Translations under genes and position numbers: made by a program
The notes under the pieces: generated by a model
Seen by the model: only the letters and a program-made list of their open reading frames with translations
What the model was told of the DNA's origin: nothing
Database searches by the model: none
Part shown: one piece after another, positions 16,522 to 24,945 of the stretch
Position numbering within the stretch: the first letter of the stretch is position 1
Layout: every line of letters begins with the position of its first letter
NCBI GenBank assembly: GCA_964528575.1
Contig: CAZGTQ010000053.1
Coordinates: 11,157 to 75,156, forward strand
DNA length: 64,000 bases
Direction of reading: 5' to 3'
Source: CAZGTQ01 sp964528575
GTDB lineage: Bacteria; Planctomycetota; UBA1135; GCA-002686595

Positions 16522-17810
16522 AGCGTCGAATCGAGCAGGAGCAACGCGCTCGCGTGGCCGAGCCAGAGCGCGAAGCTCCCGTCGACGTGCGCGGTCTGGA
16601 CGTAGATCGAGCGCGCGAGCGTCGACGGGTTCCCGGCGGGCGGGATCGGCACGAGGACGTCGAGCTGGCCGCTCGGGGGCACGACGCCGAGCGGCACGAG
16701 GACGAGCAGGGGATCGATGACGAGCGACCCGGCGAACGCATCGAGCGGCAGGTCGATCTGTCCCGGGGCGAGGGCCGCGACGACGGCGTCGCCCGCGAGG
16801 CCCCGCGCCGAGAGGGTCGCGCTCTCTCCCTCGCGATGCGGCGAGGTCGCGGCGAAGCGGCGCGCCGTGCCGGGGAGCGCGAGCGCGCTGCCGCCGTCGA
16901 CGTCGACGTCCTCGCCGTTCGAGCCGGGCGAGCAGCCGAAGCCGCCCGCTCCGCCGCCGACGCCCGGCGCGAACGAGCAGTCCTGCCAGCGCAGCGCGCC
17001 GGTGCTCCCGAACGGCAGCCCGACACCGTCGCCGCCGGAGCCGCCGTTGCCGCAGAAGAAGATGTCCGCGTCGGCGAAGCCGCCTTTGCCGCCGCGCAGG
17101 ATGCAGCCGGACGCGAGCAGCGTGCCCGCTCCCAGCTCGACCCCCGAGCCGCCGCTGCCGCCGTCGTCCGACACGGTGTCGAAGACCCGGCCGCCGTCAC
17201 CGCCCGTGAGGTCGCAGTCGAACAAGCTGACGCGCGCGCCGAGCTCGATCGAGAGCCCGTCTCCGCCGTCGCCCGGCGACGTGTGGAAGTCCTCGTCCTC
17301 GAGATCGAGCCCATCCGCGCCGACGAACGTGCAGCGCGCGAAGACGACCTCGTCGCAGTCGCGCACGCGCGCTCCCGGGAACGAGTCCGACTGCGTCGTC
17401 GAGGTGAACGTGTTGTCGCCGGCCGCGCCGCGCAGCACGCAGTCCTCGACGAAGATCGGCCCGTCGCAGTCGACGAGGTAGAGCCCCTGTTCGACCGGGT
17501 TGACGACGTCGAGGCCGCGCAGCACGACGGACTGCGACGCCGAGAGCCCGCGCACCGACAGCGCGGTGAACACGTTGACCTGCTGTCCGGCGTCGGCCGT
17601 GATCACGAGCCGCTTGCCGACGACGCTGGTCTTCGTGTACGTCCCCGCGCCGACGAGAATCACGTCGCCGTCGGACGCCGCGTCGACCGCGGCTTGGATC
17701 GACGCGAAGTCGACGCCGGGGCCCGGGGTGTCGTCGACGACCCAGACGCTCTGCGCCGCGGCCCCAGGCGCGACGAGGACGAGAGCGAGCGGAACGAGCT
17801 TCAAGCGCAT
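16518..17810 (-). CDS. Secreted beta-helix protein, second of three tandem paralogues
   Basis: 430 residues from ATG 17810 (MRLKLVPLALVLVAPGAAAQ). It has the same architecture as its neighbours: a SVWVVDDTPGPGVDFASIQA cap, a beta-helix with a GLDVVNPVEQGLYLVDCDGP strand, a DSFPGARVRDCDEVVFARC strand and GNGGSGGDGVGLPFGS, then a terminal beta module (VVPPSGQLDVLVPIPPAGNP, then the IYVQTAHVDGSFALWLGHAS tail). It begins 17 bp after the upstream paralogue and overlaps the downstream one by 4 bp, so the three form one operon. The repeated Cys in DCD and C.L turns probably stack or form disulfides in the helix (inference). Confidence 0.78.
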   Translation of the reverse strand: MRLKLVPLALVLVAPGAAAQSVWVVDDTPGPGVDFASIQAAVDAASDGDVILVGAGTYTKTSVVGKRLVITADAGQQVNVFTALSVRGLSASQSVVLRGLDVVNPVEQGLYLVDCDGPIFVEDCVLRGAAGDNTFTSTTQSDSFPGARVRDCDEVVFARCTFVGADGLDLEDEDFHTSPGDGGDGLSIELGARVSLFDCDLTGGDGGRVFDTVSDDGGSGGSGVELGAGTLLASGCILRGGKGGFADADIFFCGNGGSGGDGVGLPFGSTGALRWQDCSFAPGVGGGAGGFGCSPGSNGEDVDVDGGSALALPGTARRFAATSPHREGESATLSARGLAGDAVVAALAPGQIDLPLDAFAGSLVIDPLLVLVPLGVVPPSGQLDVLVPIPPAGNPSTLARSIYVQTAHVDGSFALWLGHASALLLLDSTL

Positions 17811-17827
17811 GGTGGGATCCTCGCCGA

Positions 17828-19120
17828 TCAGAGCGTCGCGTCCAGCAACAGGAGCGCGCTCGCGTGGCCAAGTCGGATGCGCGACGGCGCGACGTGCGCC
17901 GTCTGGACGTAGAGCGTGCGGGCGAGCGTCGCCGCGCTCGCCGCCGGCGGGATCGGTACGAGCGCGTCGAGCGTGCCGCTCGGCGGCACGCTCCCGAGCA
18001 CGATCAGCACGAACGCCGGATCGAGCACGAGGTCTCCGGCGAACGCATCGGCCGGGAAGCGGTCCTGGCTTGCGGCGATCCCGGCGAGGACGACCTCGCC
18101 CGCCGGTCCGCCGGCGGACAGGGTCGTGCTCTCGCCTGCGCGGTGCGGTGACGTCGCCGCGAACGGCCGCGCGACGCCGGGGAGCGCAGCGACGGTCCCG
18201 CCGTCGACGCGGATCGACTGCCCGTCGGCGCCGGGCGAGCAGAGCGGCCCGGGCTGACCTCCGGTCCCCGGCGCGAACGTGCAGTCTTGCCAGCGCAGCT
18301 CCGCGCTCCCGCCGGTGAGCCAGAACCCGTGGCCGCCGTGGCCCCCGTTGCCGCACGAGATGAAGTTCGCGTCGCCCGAGCCGCCCCAGCCGCCCGACGT
18401 CGCGCATCCCGACGCGAAGACGCTGCCGGCGAGGATGTGCACGCCGCTCCCGCCGTTCCCGCCGTCATCGGTCGTCGTGTCGAAGACGCCGCCGCCGCCG
18501 CCGCCTGACAGCGTGCAGTCGAACAGGCTCACGAGCGCTCCGTCGACCAAGAGCCCATCGCCCCCGTCGCCGGCGTCGTACTCGAATTTCTCCTCGATCA
18601 GCGACGTCCCGCCGCCGCCCTGGAGCGTGCAGCGCGCGAGCACGACCTCGGCGCAGTCGAAGATGCGCGCGCCGGGGAACGAGTGGAGCGCCGCGCCCGT
18701 CGAGAAGCCCGCGAACGTGTTGTCCCCGACCGCGCCGAGCAACGCGCAGTCCTCGACCCAGATCGGCCCGTCGCAGTCGACGAGGTAGAGGCCCTGCTCG
18801 ACGGGGCTCACGACGTCGAGCCCGCGGAGCACGACGGACTGCGAGGCCGCGAGCCCGCGCACCGAGAGCGCGCCGCTCACGTCGACCTGCGCTCCGACGT
18901 CGGCTGCGACGACGAGCCCCTTCGCGAGGATGCTGGTCTTCGCGTACGTGCCCGCGCGCACGACGAGGACGTCGCCGTCCGCCGCGGCGTCGACGGCTTG
19001 CTGGAGCGAGGTGAAGTCGACACCGACGCCGCCGTCGTCGTCGACGGTCCAGACGCTCTGCGCGCCGGCGGGCAGCGCCGCGGCGGCGAGCGCGGTCGCA
19101 GCGAGGAGCGGACGGGTCAT
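17828..19120 (-). CDS. Secreted beta-helix protein, first of three tandem paralogues
   Basis: 430 residues from ATG 19120 (MTRPLLAATALAAAALPAGA); an ATG at 19132 would add four residues. The cap is SVWTVDDDGGVGVDFTSLQQ, and the helix strands align one for one with the two downstream paralogues (GLDVVSPVEQGLYLVDCDGP, VVLARCTLQG, DDGGNGGSGVHI). The last part contains GSVPPSGTLDALVPIPPAAS and ends TLYVQTAHV followed by the ALLLLDATL tail. Divergence among copies lies mainly in the loops, as expected for surface-exposed variation. It is the promoter-proximal gene of the set. The function is unknown. Confidence 0.78.
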   Translation of the reverse strand: MTRPLLAATALAAAALPAGAQSVWTVDDDGGVGVDFTSLQQAVDAAADGDVLVVRAGTYAKTSILAKGLVVAADVGAQVDVSGALSVRGLAASQSVVLRGLDVVSPVEQGLYLVDCDGPIWVEDCALLGAVGDNTFAGFSTGAALHSFPGARIFDCAEVVLARCTLQGGGGTSLIEEKFEYDAGDGGDGLLVDGALVSLFDCTLSGGGGGGVFDTTTDDGGNGGSGVHILAGSVFASGCATSGGWGGSGDANFISCGNGGHGGHGFWLTGGSAELRWQDCTFAPGTGGQPGPLCSPGADGQSIRVDGGTVAALPGVARPFAATSPHRAGESTTLSAGGPAGEVVLAGIAASQDRFPADAFAGDLVLDPAFVLIVLGSVPPSGTLDALVPIPPAASAATLARTLYVQTAHVAPSRIRLGHASALLLLDATL

Positions 19121-19211
19121 GGCGCAGCGCACAGCACGGCGACGAGGAACGAGAGACGCGGCACGGAGAACCTCCTCTCCGAGGGGGGCGGCGACATCTC
19201 TACCCTACCCT

Positions 19212-19243
19212 GCGGCGCCACGCGCGGGGACCCCGGGCGCCGC
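19212..19243 (-). terminator. Putative terminator of the exported-protein pair
   Basis: GCGGCGCC (19212-19219) and GGCGCCGC (19236-19243) pair perfectly over 8 bp around a 16-nt loop that itself contains GGGGACCCC. The structure begins directly at the stop codon (19244) of the gene read leftwards. There is no T run. Confidence 0.42.
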
Positions 19244-20182
19244 TCAGCGCCCGCGACGGCGCTCGAGCGCCTCGCGCAGCGGCAGCTCGATGCTCCCCGC
19301 CCAGCGGGCGTCGTAGCCGGAGAGCGCCGGCATCAGGTCGCCCGTGCCCGTGATCCGCAGCGCGTAGCGGTCGAGCTCGCGCTCGTCGGCGAGGTCGGCG
19401 GCGGCCGGGCCGCGCAGCTCGACCCACGCCTCGCGCGCCCCGGGGTCGAACACGGCAGCTCGCGCGAGGAACGGCATGCGCGTCACGACCGCGCCGTCGC
19501 GCAGGAGCGCGAGGTCGAGCGAAAGCCCGAGCTCGCAGACCTCCGCCGGCACGTCGTCGCCGATGCGGAGCGCGATCGACAGTTCCGTCGGGAGTTGCTC
19601 CCGTCCGAGGTGGTACGCCCACGTTCCCGCTCGGATCGCGGCGGCCGCGAGATCGCTGTGCCGCGGCGGAGCGAGGAGATCGACGTCGTCGACGATCGTC
19701 ACAGGGAACGCGAGGCGACCGCGCCAGAGGACCCCCTGCTCGAGAGCTCGCTCGCTCTCCGGCTCCATCCACGTCTCGCCGCGCGCGACGACGAAGTCGA
19801 AGGCGACGCGGTGCTCGCCGAGCGGCAAACGCCCTAGACGCTGGTAGCGGTCCGCCTCGATCTGGCCCGCAGCGGCGAAGCCGCAGAGCGCATGTCTCAA
19901 CGCGCCCGCGCGCACCGGCGCGAGCCCGGCGCGACGCGGCCGCGCGCGAACCGCGACCGCGCCGGGGATCGCGGGCGGCACGCGCATCGACACGACGAGC
20001 GGCTGGTCGTCGACCCACACCCGCGGAACGTCGAGGGCGCGAGCGTTCCACAGCACGCGGCGCCATTCGGCATCGTCGAGCTGCTCGCCGCGCGCGAGGC
20101 GGGCATGGAGCTCGGGGATCGTGCCCTGGCCGAACGCCGCCAGCGGCACGAGCAGCGCCGCGAGTCGCAGGAGCAGCTTCAC
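19244..20182 (-). CDS. Exported protein of unknown function, paralogue b
   Basis: About 312 residues from GTG 20182, chosen because it gives a clean signal peptide (KLLLRLAALLVPLAAFGQ). The mature part has no motif I know. Blocks shared with the upstream gene show that the two are paralogues: ALDVPRVWVDDQPLVVSMRV against VVELPRTWVADEPLFAALRV, LGRLPLGEHRVAFDFVVARG against LGSLPEGEHRLELDVRVERG, and the tail ARWAGSIELPLREALERR against ARWAGTVELPLAEALARE. The predicted content is mostly beta strand. The gene ends against a hairpin. Confidence 0.65.
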   Translation of the reverse strand: MKLLLRLAALLVPLAAFGQGTIPELHARLARGEQLDDAEWRRVLWNARALDVPRVWVDDQPLVVSMRVPPAIPGAVAVRARPRRAGLAPVRAGALRHALCGFAAAGQIEADRYQRLGRLPLGEHRVAFDFVVARGETWMEPESERALEQGVLWRGRLAFPVTIVDDVDLLAPPRHSDLAAAAIRAGTWAYHLGREQLPTELSIALRIGDDVPAEVCELGLSLDLALLRDGAVVTRMPFLARAAVFDPGAREAWVELRGPAAADLADERELDRYALRITGTGDLMPALSGYDARWAGSIELPLREALERRRGR

Positions 20183-20244
20183 GAGCGCGCGTACGGCGCG
20201 CCCGCCCGCGCGTTGGCCCGATCCGGAGCCCGGAGCCGGCGCCG

Positions 20245-21252
20245 TCAGCGGCTCTCGCGCGCGAGCGCCTCCGCGAGCGGCAGCTCGACCGTCCCCGCCC
20301 AGCGGGCGTGAGACCAGCGCAGCGCGGGCACGCAGCCGGCGCTCCCGCGCACGCGCAGCGTGTAGCGCGCGCGCTCGGCCTCGTCGTCGTACGCCGCAGG
20401 TGCGAGCTGCGTGAGCGTCGCCTCGGCGACGCGCGTGCGGCCCTCGCTCGCGCACGAGCGCGGTGCGTTCGAGTCGAACACGGGGAACGACGCAAGCTCG
20501 ACGACCTCGCCGTCGCGCAAGAGCTCGAGCTCGAGCGAGAGCCCCACGCCGGCCAGCGCCGCAGCGAGCTCCCCCTCGAGGCTCAGCCCGACGGAGAGGA
20601 CGCGGGGCCGGAGCCCATTCGGAAGCCGCGCCCGCACCGCACGCCGCACGGCCGCGTCGATCGCGGGCGAGCTCACCGGCGGCGCGATCGCGTCGAGGTC
20701 CGCGACGACGCGCACGTCGCGCGCGAAGACGCCGCTCCAGAGCAGCTCGGGCGGCGCGCCGTAGCCCCAGCGCCCACGCTCCACGCGGACGTCGAGCTCG
20801 AGGCGGTGCTCTCCCTCCGGCAGCGAGCCGAGCTCGCGGTAGAGCTGCGCCTCGTGCGACTCGCGCGCTCCCGTAGCGCAGTACACGATCTCGACGTTCC
20901 CGGCTCGAGCCGCGAAGAACCCCTCGTGGCGCGGCGTCGCCGTGATGCGGACCCGCTCCTCGAGCCAGCTCGGCACGCGCAGCGCCGCGAAGAGCGGCTC
21001 GTCGGCGACCCACGTGCGCGGCAGCTCGACGACGCGCGCGTTCGCGAGCGCACGCTGCCACTGCGCACCGTTCAGCCGCTCGCCCGCGCGCACGCACCGG
21101 GTCAGCTCGAGCACCGCGGGGTCGACCTGCAGCTTGCCGTCCGCGTCGACGCAGACCTCGCGCCACGCCGGCGGGAGCGCGTCGACGAGCGCGTCGAGAT
21201 CCGCCGCGGGAGCGGCGAGAGCGAGGAGGGCGAGAATCGGCGCTGCGAGCAT
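20245..21252 (-). CDS. Exported protein of unknown function, paralogue a
   Basis: 335 residues with a signal peptide (MLAAPILALLALAAPAADLD). The first 60 residues describe a counted position (LTRCVRAGERLNGAQWQRAL), then come beta-rich segments with WVADEPLFAALRVPSWLEER, an RELGSLPEGEHRLELDVRV strand pair, VSVGLSLEGELAAALAGVG and a C-terminal ARWAGTVELPLAEALARE shared with the gene 62 bp downstream. No enzyme motif is seen. Tandem duplication followed by considerable divergence is the main fact available. It is read divergently from the secreted protein at 21336, with about 80 bp between them for promoters. Confidence 0.68.
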   Translation of the reverse strand: MLAAPILALLALAAPAADLDALVDALPPAWREVCVDADGKLQVDPAVLELTRCVRAGERLNGAQWQRALANARVVELPRTWVADEPLFAALRVPSWLEERVRITATPRHEGFFAARAGNVEIVYCATGARESHEAQLYRELGSLPEGEHRLELDVRVERGRWGYGAPPELLWSGVFARDVRVVADLDAIAPPVSSPAIDAAVRRAVRARLPNGLRPRVLSVGLSLEGELAAALAGVGLSLELELLRDGEVVELASFPVFDSNAPRSCASEGRTRVAEATLTQLAPAAYDDEAERARYTLRVRGSAGCVPALRWSHARWAGTVELPLAEALARESR

Positions 21253-21335
21253 GCCCCGAGGCTAGTCGCTCGGGGCCGAGCGGTTGCACTGTGACTCGCG
21301 GGGCCGAGCGCGCCTAGCCGACGCGGAGGAGCTCC

Positions 21336-22883
21336 ATGTCGCACCGCGCCGCCCCCTTCGCTCTCGCTCTCGCGCTGCTCGCCGCCCCCGCGGCCGCGCA
21401 GGAGGTCCTCGACGGCACGTACACGTTCGTCCGGCTGCGGGCGGAATGGACGCAGGAGTGCGGCGCTGCGAGCACGTCGTCCTTCTCGAGCGTCGCGGTG
21501 GGCGAGCTCGCGTTCCTCCCGAACGGCACTGTCTCGTCGACGACGACCTACCAGGCGTTCCACTCGAGCGCGACGTTCACGAGCTGCACGAACACGGGCG
21601 GAGCCGGACCCTTCGGGACGTACGTGCTCGACGCGACCGGCGCGCTCGTCCTCACGCTCGCCGGCCAGGCCCCGGCGACCCATCGGTTGAGCCCCGACCG
21701 CGACGTGATCGTGTCGGGCCCGAGCCCCGCGGGCACGCCGACCCTGCTCGTCGCAGTGCGTCAGGAGCCGACGAGCGCGGCCACGCTGGCGGGCGACTAC
21801 GCCTTCATGCAGATCGGGGACAGCACGCTCTGCTGCGGTCTCGGCTTCGACGGTTGGATGGGGGCGTGCACGTTCGACGGCGCCGGCGGGGCCCAGTGGC
21901 AGGGAGCGAAAGGCTCGTTCGGCGCAGTCCTGGGAGGCCCGGGCACGTACGCCGTCGGCCCGTCGGGCTCGCTCTCGCTCGCGGGCTTCCTCGCGCTCGA
22001 GTCGTTCGGCGTCGTCTCCGGGGACGGGCGGATCGCCGTCGTCGGGGAGCGCACCGGCGCCGAGGTGCGCCTGTCGGTGTACCTGCGTCGCCCGACGGCG
22101 CCCCTGACGCCGTCGCCTCTGGCCGGCGGCTGGTGGCTGGCCGAAGCGGGGTCCGACACGCTCTCCACGTCCTTCCCCCCGGACGTAGAGCAGTTCTCGA
22201 TCGCGGGCGCCGTCTTCTTCGACGCGGCGGCGGGCACGCGCCTCGTCGGGGCCCAGCGCACGTGGTCGGACGGCAACGGCGGCGGAGCGGCGCCGCTCGT
22301 CGACACCGCGCCGTTCGCCATCGATCCGAGCGGATTGTTCGACTTCGGCGGAGCGACGGTTCCGGGCGCGCTCTCGTCGGCCCAGATCCCGGGCCGGCTC
22401 GGCGACGGAGAGGAGCTCGCCTTCTACGCCGACATCAAAAACGGTCAACCCGGGTCGTGCGGGCTGCTCGTGCGCGCGTGGGGAGCGCTCGCGGGCGACG
22501 CGGGCGCGATCTCGGCGGCGTTCGGCGGGACGCAGACGCTGACGCTGCGCGCGACGGCGCAGAACGGGGGGCTCGTCTACCTCGTCGGCGGCTCGATCAG
22601 CGGGAGCTACCCGGGCGTCGCGCTCCTCGGCGAGACGGTCCCGCTGAACTTCGACGCGTACACGCAGCAGACGCTCGCGGCGCCCAACGCGCCGCCGCTG
22701 GGGCAGAGCCTGGGCGTGCTCGACGCGTTCGGTCGCGGGACGGCGACGTTCACGCTGCCGGCGGGGTCGAGCCCCGCGCTCGTCGGCCTCGAGCTGCGGC
22801 ACGCCGCGATCGTCGTCGATCCGACGCTCCCGAGCCCGCTGCGCCTGGTCACCAACGCCGTCCCCGTGCGGATCGAGACCTGA
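21336..22883 (+). CDS. Secreted protein with the shared terminal beta module
   Basis: 515 residues. GGAGGAG lies just upstream of ATG 21336, and a signal peptide ends LLAAPAAAQ. The N-terminal ~380 residues are three to four repeated beta units of the type LDGTYTFVRLRAE, LAGDYAFMQIGDS and LAGGWWLAEAGSD, each starting with a 'what remains after testing' strand and a conserved aromatic. The C-terminal ~110 residues are the clearest copy in this window of a planctomycete terminal module: PLNFDAYTQQTLAAPNAPPL, LGVLDAFGRGTATFTLP, LVGLELRHAAIVVD and VTNAVPVRIE. No catalytic residues are recognised. A role in surface structure or secretion sorting is inferred from the module. Confidence 0.72.
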   Translation: MSHRAAPFALALALLAAPAAAQEVLDGTYTFVRLRAEWTQECGAASTSSFSSVAVGELAFLPNGTVSSTTTYQAFHSSATFTSCTNTGGAGPFGTYVLDATGALVLTLAGQAPATHRLSPDRDVIVSGPSPAGTPTLLVAVRQEPTSAATLAGDYAFMQIGDSTLCCGLGFDGWMGACTFDGAGGAQWQGAKGSFGAVLGGPGTYAVGPSGSLSLAGFLALESFGVVSGDGRIAVVGERTGAEVRLSVYLRRPTAPLTPSPLAGGWWLAEAGSDTLSTSFPPDVEQFSIAGAVFFDAAAGTRLVGAQRTWSDGNGGGAAPLVDTAPFAIDPSGLFDFGGATVPGALSSAQIPGRLGDGEELAFYADIKNGQPGSCGLLVRAWGALAGDAGAISAAFGGTQTLTLRATAQNGGLVYLVGGSISGSYPGVALLGETVPLNFDAYTQQTLAAPNAPPLGQSLGVLDAFGRGTATFTLPAGSSPALVGLELRHAAIVVDPTLPSPLRLVTNAVPVRIET

Positions 22884-22914
22884 CGCGCGCGCGGGCGCGC
22901 GGCACACTGGCCGG

Positions 22915-23763
22915 ATGCGTCCGCCCTCCGCGCCGCCGGCCGGGACCGTCGAGGCCTGGTGCCACGCGCTCGTCGCGACGGGCGAGCTCGCGCGCAAGCT
23001 CGCGCCGCCCGCGCCGCCCGATCTCGAGCGCGCCGAGAGCTGGGAGCGCGACCCGCCGGTGCGGCGGCTCGCGGCGCCCGGGCGGCCGGCCTTGCTGCGC
23101 GTCGTGCGGCGCAGCGCGAAGACGCCGGCGGCCGGCGCGCTCGTGCGCGCGCAGGTGCGTGCGCGGCTCGTGCACACGTTCGCGCACCACGAGCTGCAGG
23201 CGGCGGAGCTGTTCGCGTGGGCCGTGCTCGCGTTCCCCGACACGCCGCGCGCGTTCCGGCGCGGGCTCGTGCGGCTCGCGTGCGAGGAGCTCACCCACCT
23301 GGCGGCCTACTGCGCGCACCTCGACGCGCTCGGCCACGCCTACGGCGACTTCGTCGTGCGCGACTGGTTCTGGTCGCGCGTCGCCGCGTGCCCCGATCCG
23401 TTGCGCTTCGTCGCGCTGCTCGGCGTCGGCCTCGAGGGCGCGAACCTCGAGCACAGCGCGCGGTTCGCCGACTGGTTCGAGCGCGCCGGCGACGCGGACG
23501 GCGCCGCGCTCCTGCGGCGCGTCGAGCGCGACGAGGTCGCGCACGTCGCGTTCGCGCGGCGCTGGTGCGAGGCGTTCGCGGGCGCGCCGCTCGACTACGA
23601 CGCGTGGGCGGCGCTCCTGCCCGCGCCGCTGACGCCGGCGCTGCTGCGCGGCACGCCGCTCAACGTCGACGCGCGCCGCAGCGCGGGTTTCGACGACGCG
23701 TTCCTCGCGCGGCTCGACGCGGCGCCGCCCGCGCACCGCGAGCGGGGAAGGGACGAGCCGTGA
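22915..23763 (+). CDS. DUF455-like ferritin-like diiron protein
   Basis: 282 residues, helical. The region from about residue 86 to 220 carries the ferritin-like ligand pattern of DUF455: FAHHELQAAELFAWAVLAFP (H91, H92, E93, E98), then CEELTHLAAY (E124, E125, H128), GLEGANLEHSARF, and VERDEVAHVAFARRW with E and H spaced as in a di-metal carboxylate site. DUF455 proteins are grouped with MiaE-like tRNA hydroxylases but their substrate is unknown. The last bases overlap the GTG of an ATP-grasp-like gene (GTGA), so the two products probably act together. The start at ATG 22915 lacks a strong Shine-Dalgarno sequence, but the family begins close by. Confidence 0.8.
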   Translation: MRPPSAPPAGTVEAWCHALVATGELARKLAPPAPPDLERAESWERDPPVRRLAAPGRPALLRVVRRSAKTPAAGALVRAQVRARLVHTFAHHELQAAELFAWAVLAFPDTPRAFRRGLVRLACEELTHLAAYCAHLDALGHAYGDFVVRDWFWSRVAACPDPLRFVALLGVGLEGANLEHSARFADWFERAGDADGAALLRRVERDEVAHVAFARRWCEAFAGAPLDYDAWAALLPAPLTPALLRGTPLNVDARRSAGFDDAFLARLDAAPPAHRERGRDEP

Positions 23764-24644
23764 GCGAGCGCGCGCCCGTCGCCTGGGTGCTCAACCTCGA
23801 CGCGGAGGAAGAGCTCGCGGCGCGCGGCCGCTACGCGCCGAACGCCCGCCTCGCGGCGCTCGTGAACCGCAACGCGGCGCGGCTCGCGGGCGTGCTCGTG
23901 CTCGCGGGAGACGTCGTCGTCGACGAGCACACGCCCGCCGGCGCCGCGCGCGGGCTCGAGGGACGCGCGTGGAGCCCGACGCCGCGCGCGCTCGCGCTGC
24001 TCGCGCACGCCGGCGCGCGGCTGCCCGACGCGCCTGCGCTCGACGTGCTGCGCGCCGTCAACGCGCGTCCGTTCGCCGCGGGCGTGCGCGCCGAGCTCGG
24101 GGGCGAGCCGTTCGACAAGCGCGTCGCGCGTTTCCTCGACGAAGCGCTCGTGCTGCTCGAGCGCCCTGCGCCGCTCGGCTGGCTCGTGCGCCGCACGTTC
24201 GGCGCCGCCGGGCGCGGACGCATGCGCATCGCGAGCGGACCGCCGAGCGAGCACGAGCGACGCTGGCTCGCGGCGAGCGTCGCGCGCGGGCCGCTCGTCG
24301 TCGAGCCGTGGGTCGACGTCGCGCACGAGACGACGGTGAGCGGATCCGTGTCGCGCTCCGGCGCCGTGTGCATCCTCGCGCCGTGCGCGCAGCGGACGAC
24401 GCGCGGGGGCGCATGGGTCGCGACGCGGCGGACGGGCGCGGGCGAGCTCGCGCGGAGCGACGACGAGCGGGTGCTCGAGGCGGCCGAGGTCGTGGGGGAG
24501 CGGCTCGCCCGCGCGGGCTACTTCGGGCCGTTCGGCGTCGACTCGTTCCGCTACCGCGCGGGCGGCCGCGCGGGCCTGAATCCGCTGAGCGAGATCAACG
24601 CGCGCTGGACGATGGACTGGCCCGTGGGCCGCGCCGCGCCCTGA
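23760..24644 (+). CDS. ATP-grasp-like protein coupled to DUF455
   Basis: 294 residues from GTG 23760, overlapping the DUF455 stop by 4 bp. The N-terminus, VAWVLNLDAEEELAARG, is followed by a Rossmann-like pre-ATP-grasp region (VLVLAGDVVVDEHTPAG). The C-terminal third has the ATP-grasp end signature: a PLVVEPWVDVAHETTVSG strand, GYFGPFGVDSFRYR and LNPLSEINARWTMDW, where the Glu and Asn of SEINARW would bind metal and phosphate. ATP-grasp enzymes join a carboxylate to an amine or thiol, often in peptide tailoring. Substrate and product are unknown. I have no memory of a characterised member of this short subgroup. Confidence 0.66.
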   Translation: MSERAPVAWVLNLDAEEELAARGRYAPNARLAALVNRNAARLAGVLVLAGDVVVDEHTPAGAARGLEGRAWSPTPRALALLAHAGARLPDAPALDVLRAVNARPFAAGVRAELGGEPFDKRVARFLDEALVLLERPAPLGWLVRRTFGAAGRGRMRIASGPPSEHERRWLAASVARGPLVVEPWVDVAHETTVSGSVSRSGAVCILAPCAQRTTRGGAWVATRRTGAGELARSDDERVLEAAEVVGERLARAGYFGPFGVDSFRYRAGGRAGLNPLSEINARWTMDWPVGRAAP

Positions 24645-24945
24645 ACGGGCGCCTTACGCACCAGACGGACGAAGAGGCCCCTTGCGAAAGCGCCAGGAGC
24701 GGGGCTACCGTCCGCTCGTGCCGACCTCCGTGCTCCAGCGCTCGCTCGTCCGTCCGCACACGTGACGGGCTTCCACGGCCTCGGGAGGGAACCCCTCGCG
24801 AGTCGCCAGCGAGCCGGTCGGTTCGGGATCCTGAGAGTCCTGAGGTGCGGGTGAGCTCCGGCGACTGAGGTCGGTGCTCCTCCTCGAGGCCTCGTTGCGC
24901 CGTCGCGCGCAGCGTCCCCCCTTCCGTGGCCTTCGAGGATTCCCG
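24645..24945. other. Promoter-bearing spacer before the porin gene
   Basis: 301 bp with no gene I can support. It is less strictly coding-like than its surroundings and contains several short imperfect inverted repeats (for example CTCGCGAG with CAGCGAG near 24800), compatible with a structured leader. No known riboswitch motif was recognised. Confidence 0.5.

Noticed and set aside
22884..22914. A GC-only palindromic run (CGCGCG...CGCGCG) after the gene ending at 22883
   Set aside because: Simple CG alternation pairs with itself anywhere in this genome, so it is not convincing as a terminator.
24645..24945. A GGTTCGGGATCC stretch resembling a tRNA T-arm
   Set aside because: No acceptor stem, anticodon arm or D-arm could be fitted around it, so a tRNA call is not supported.
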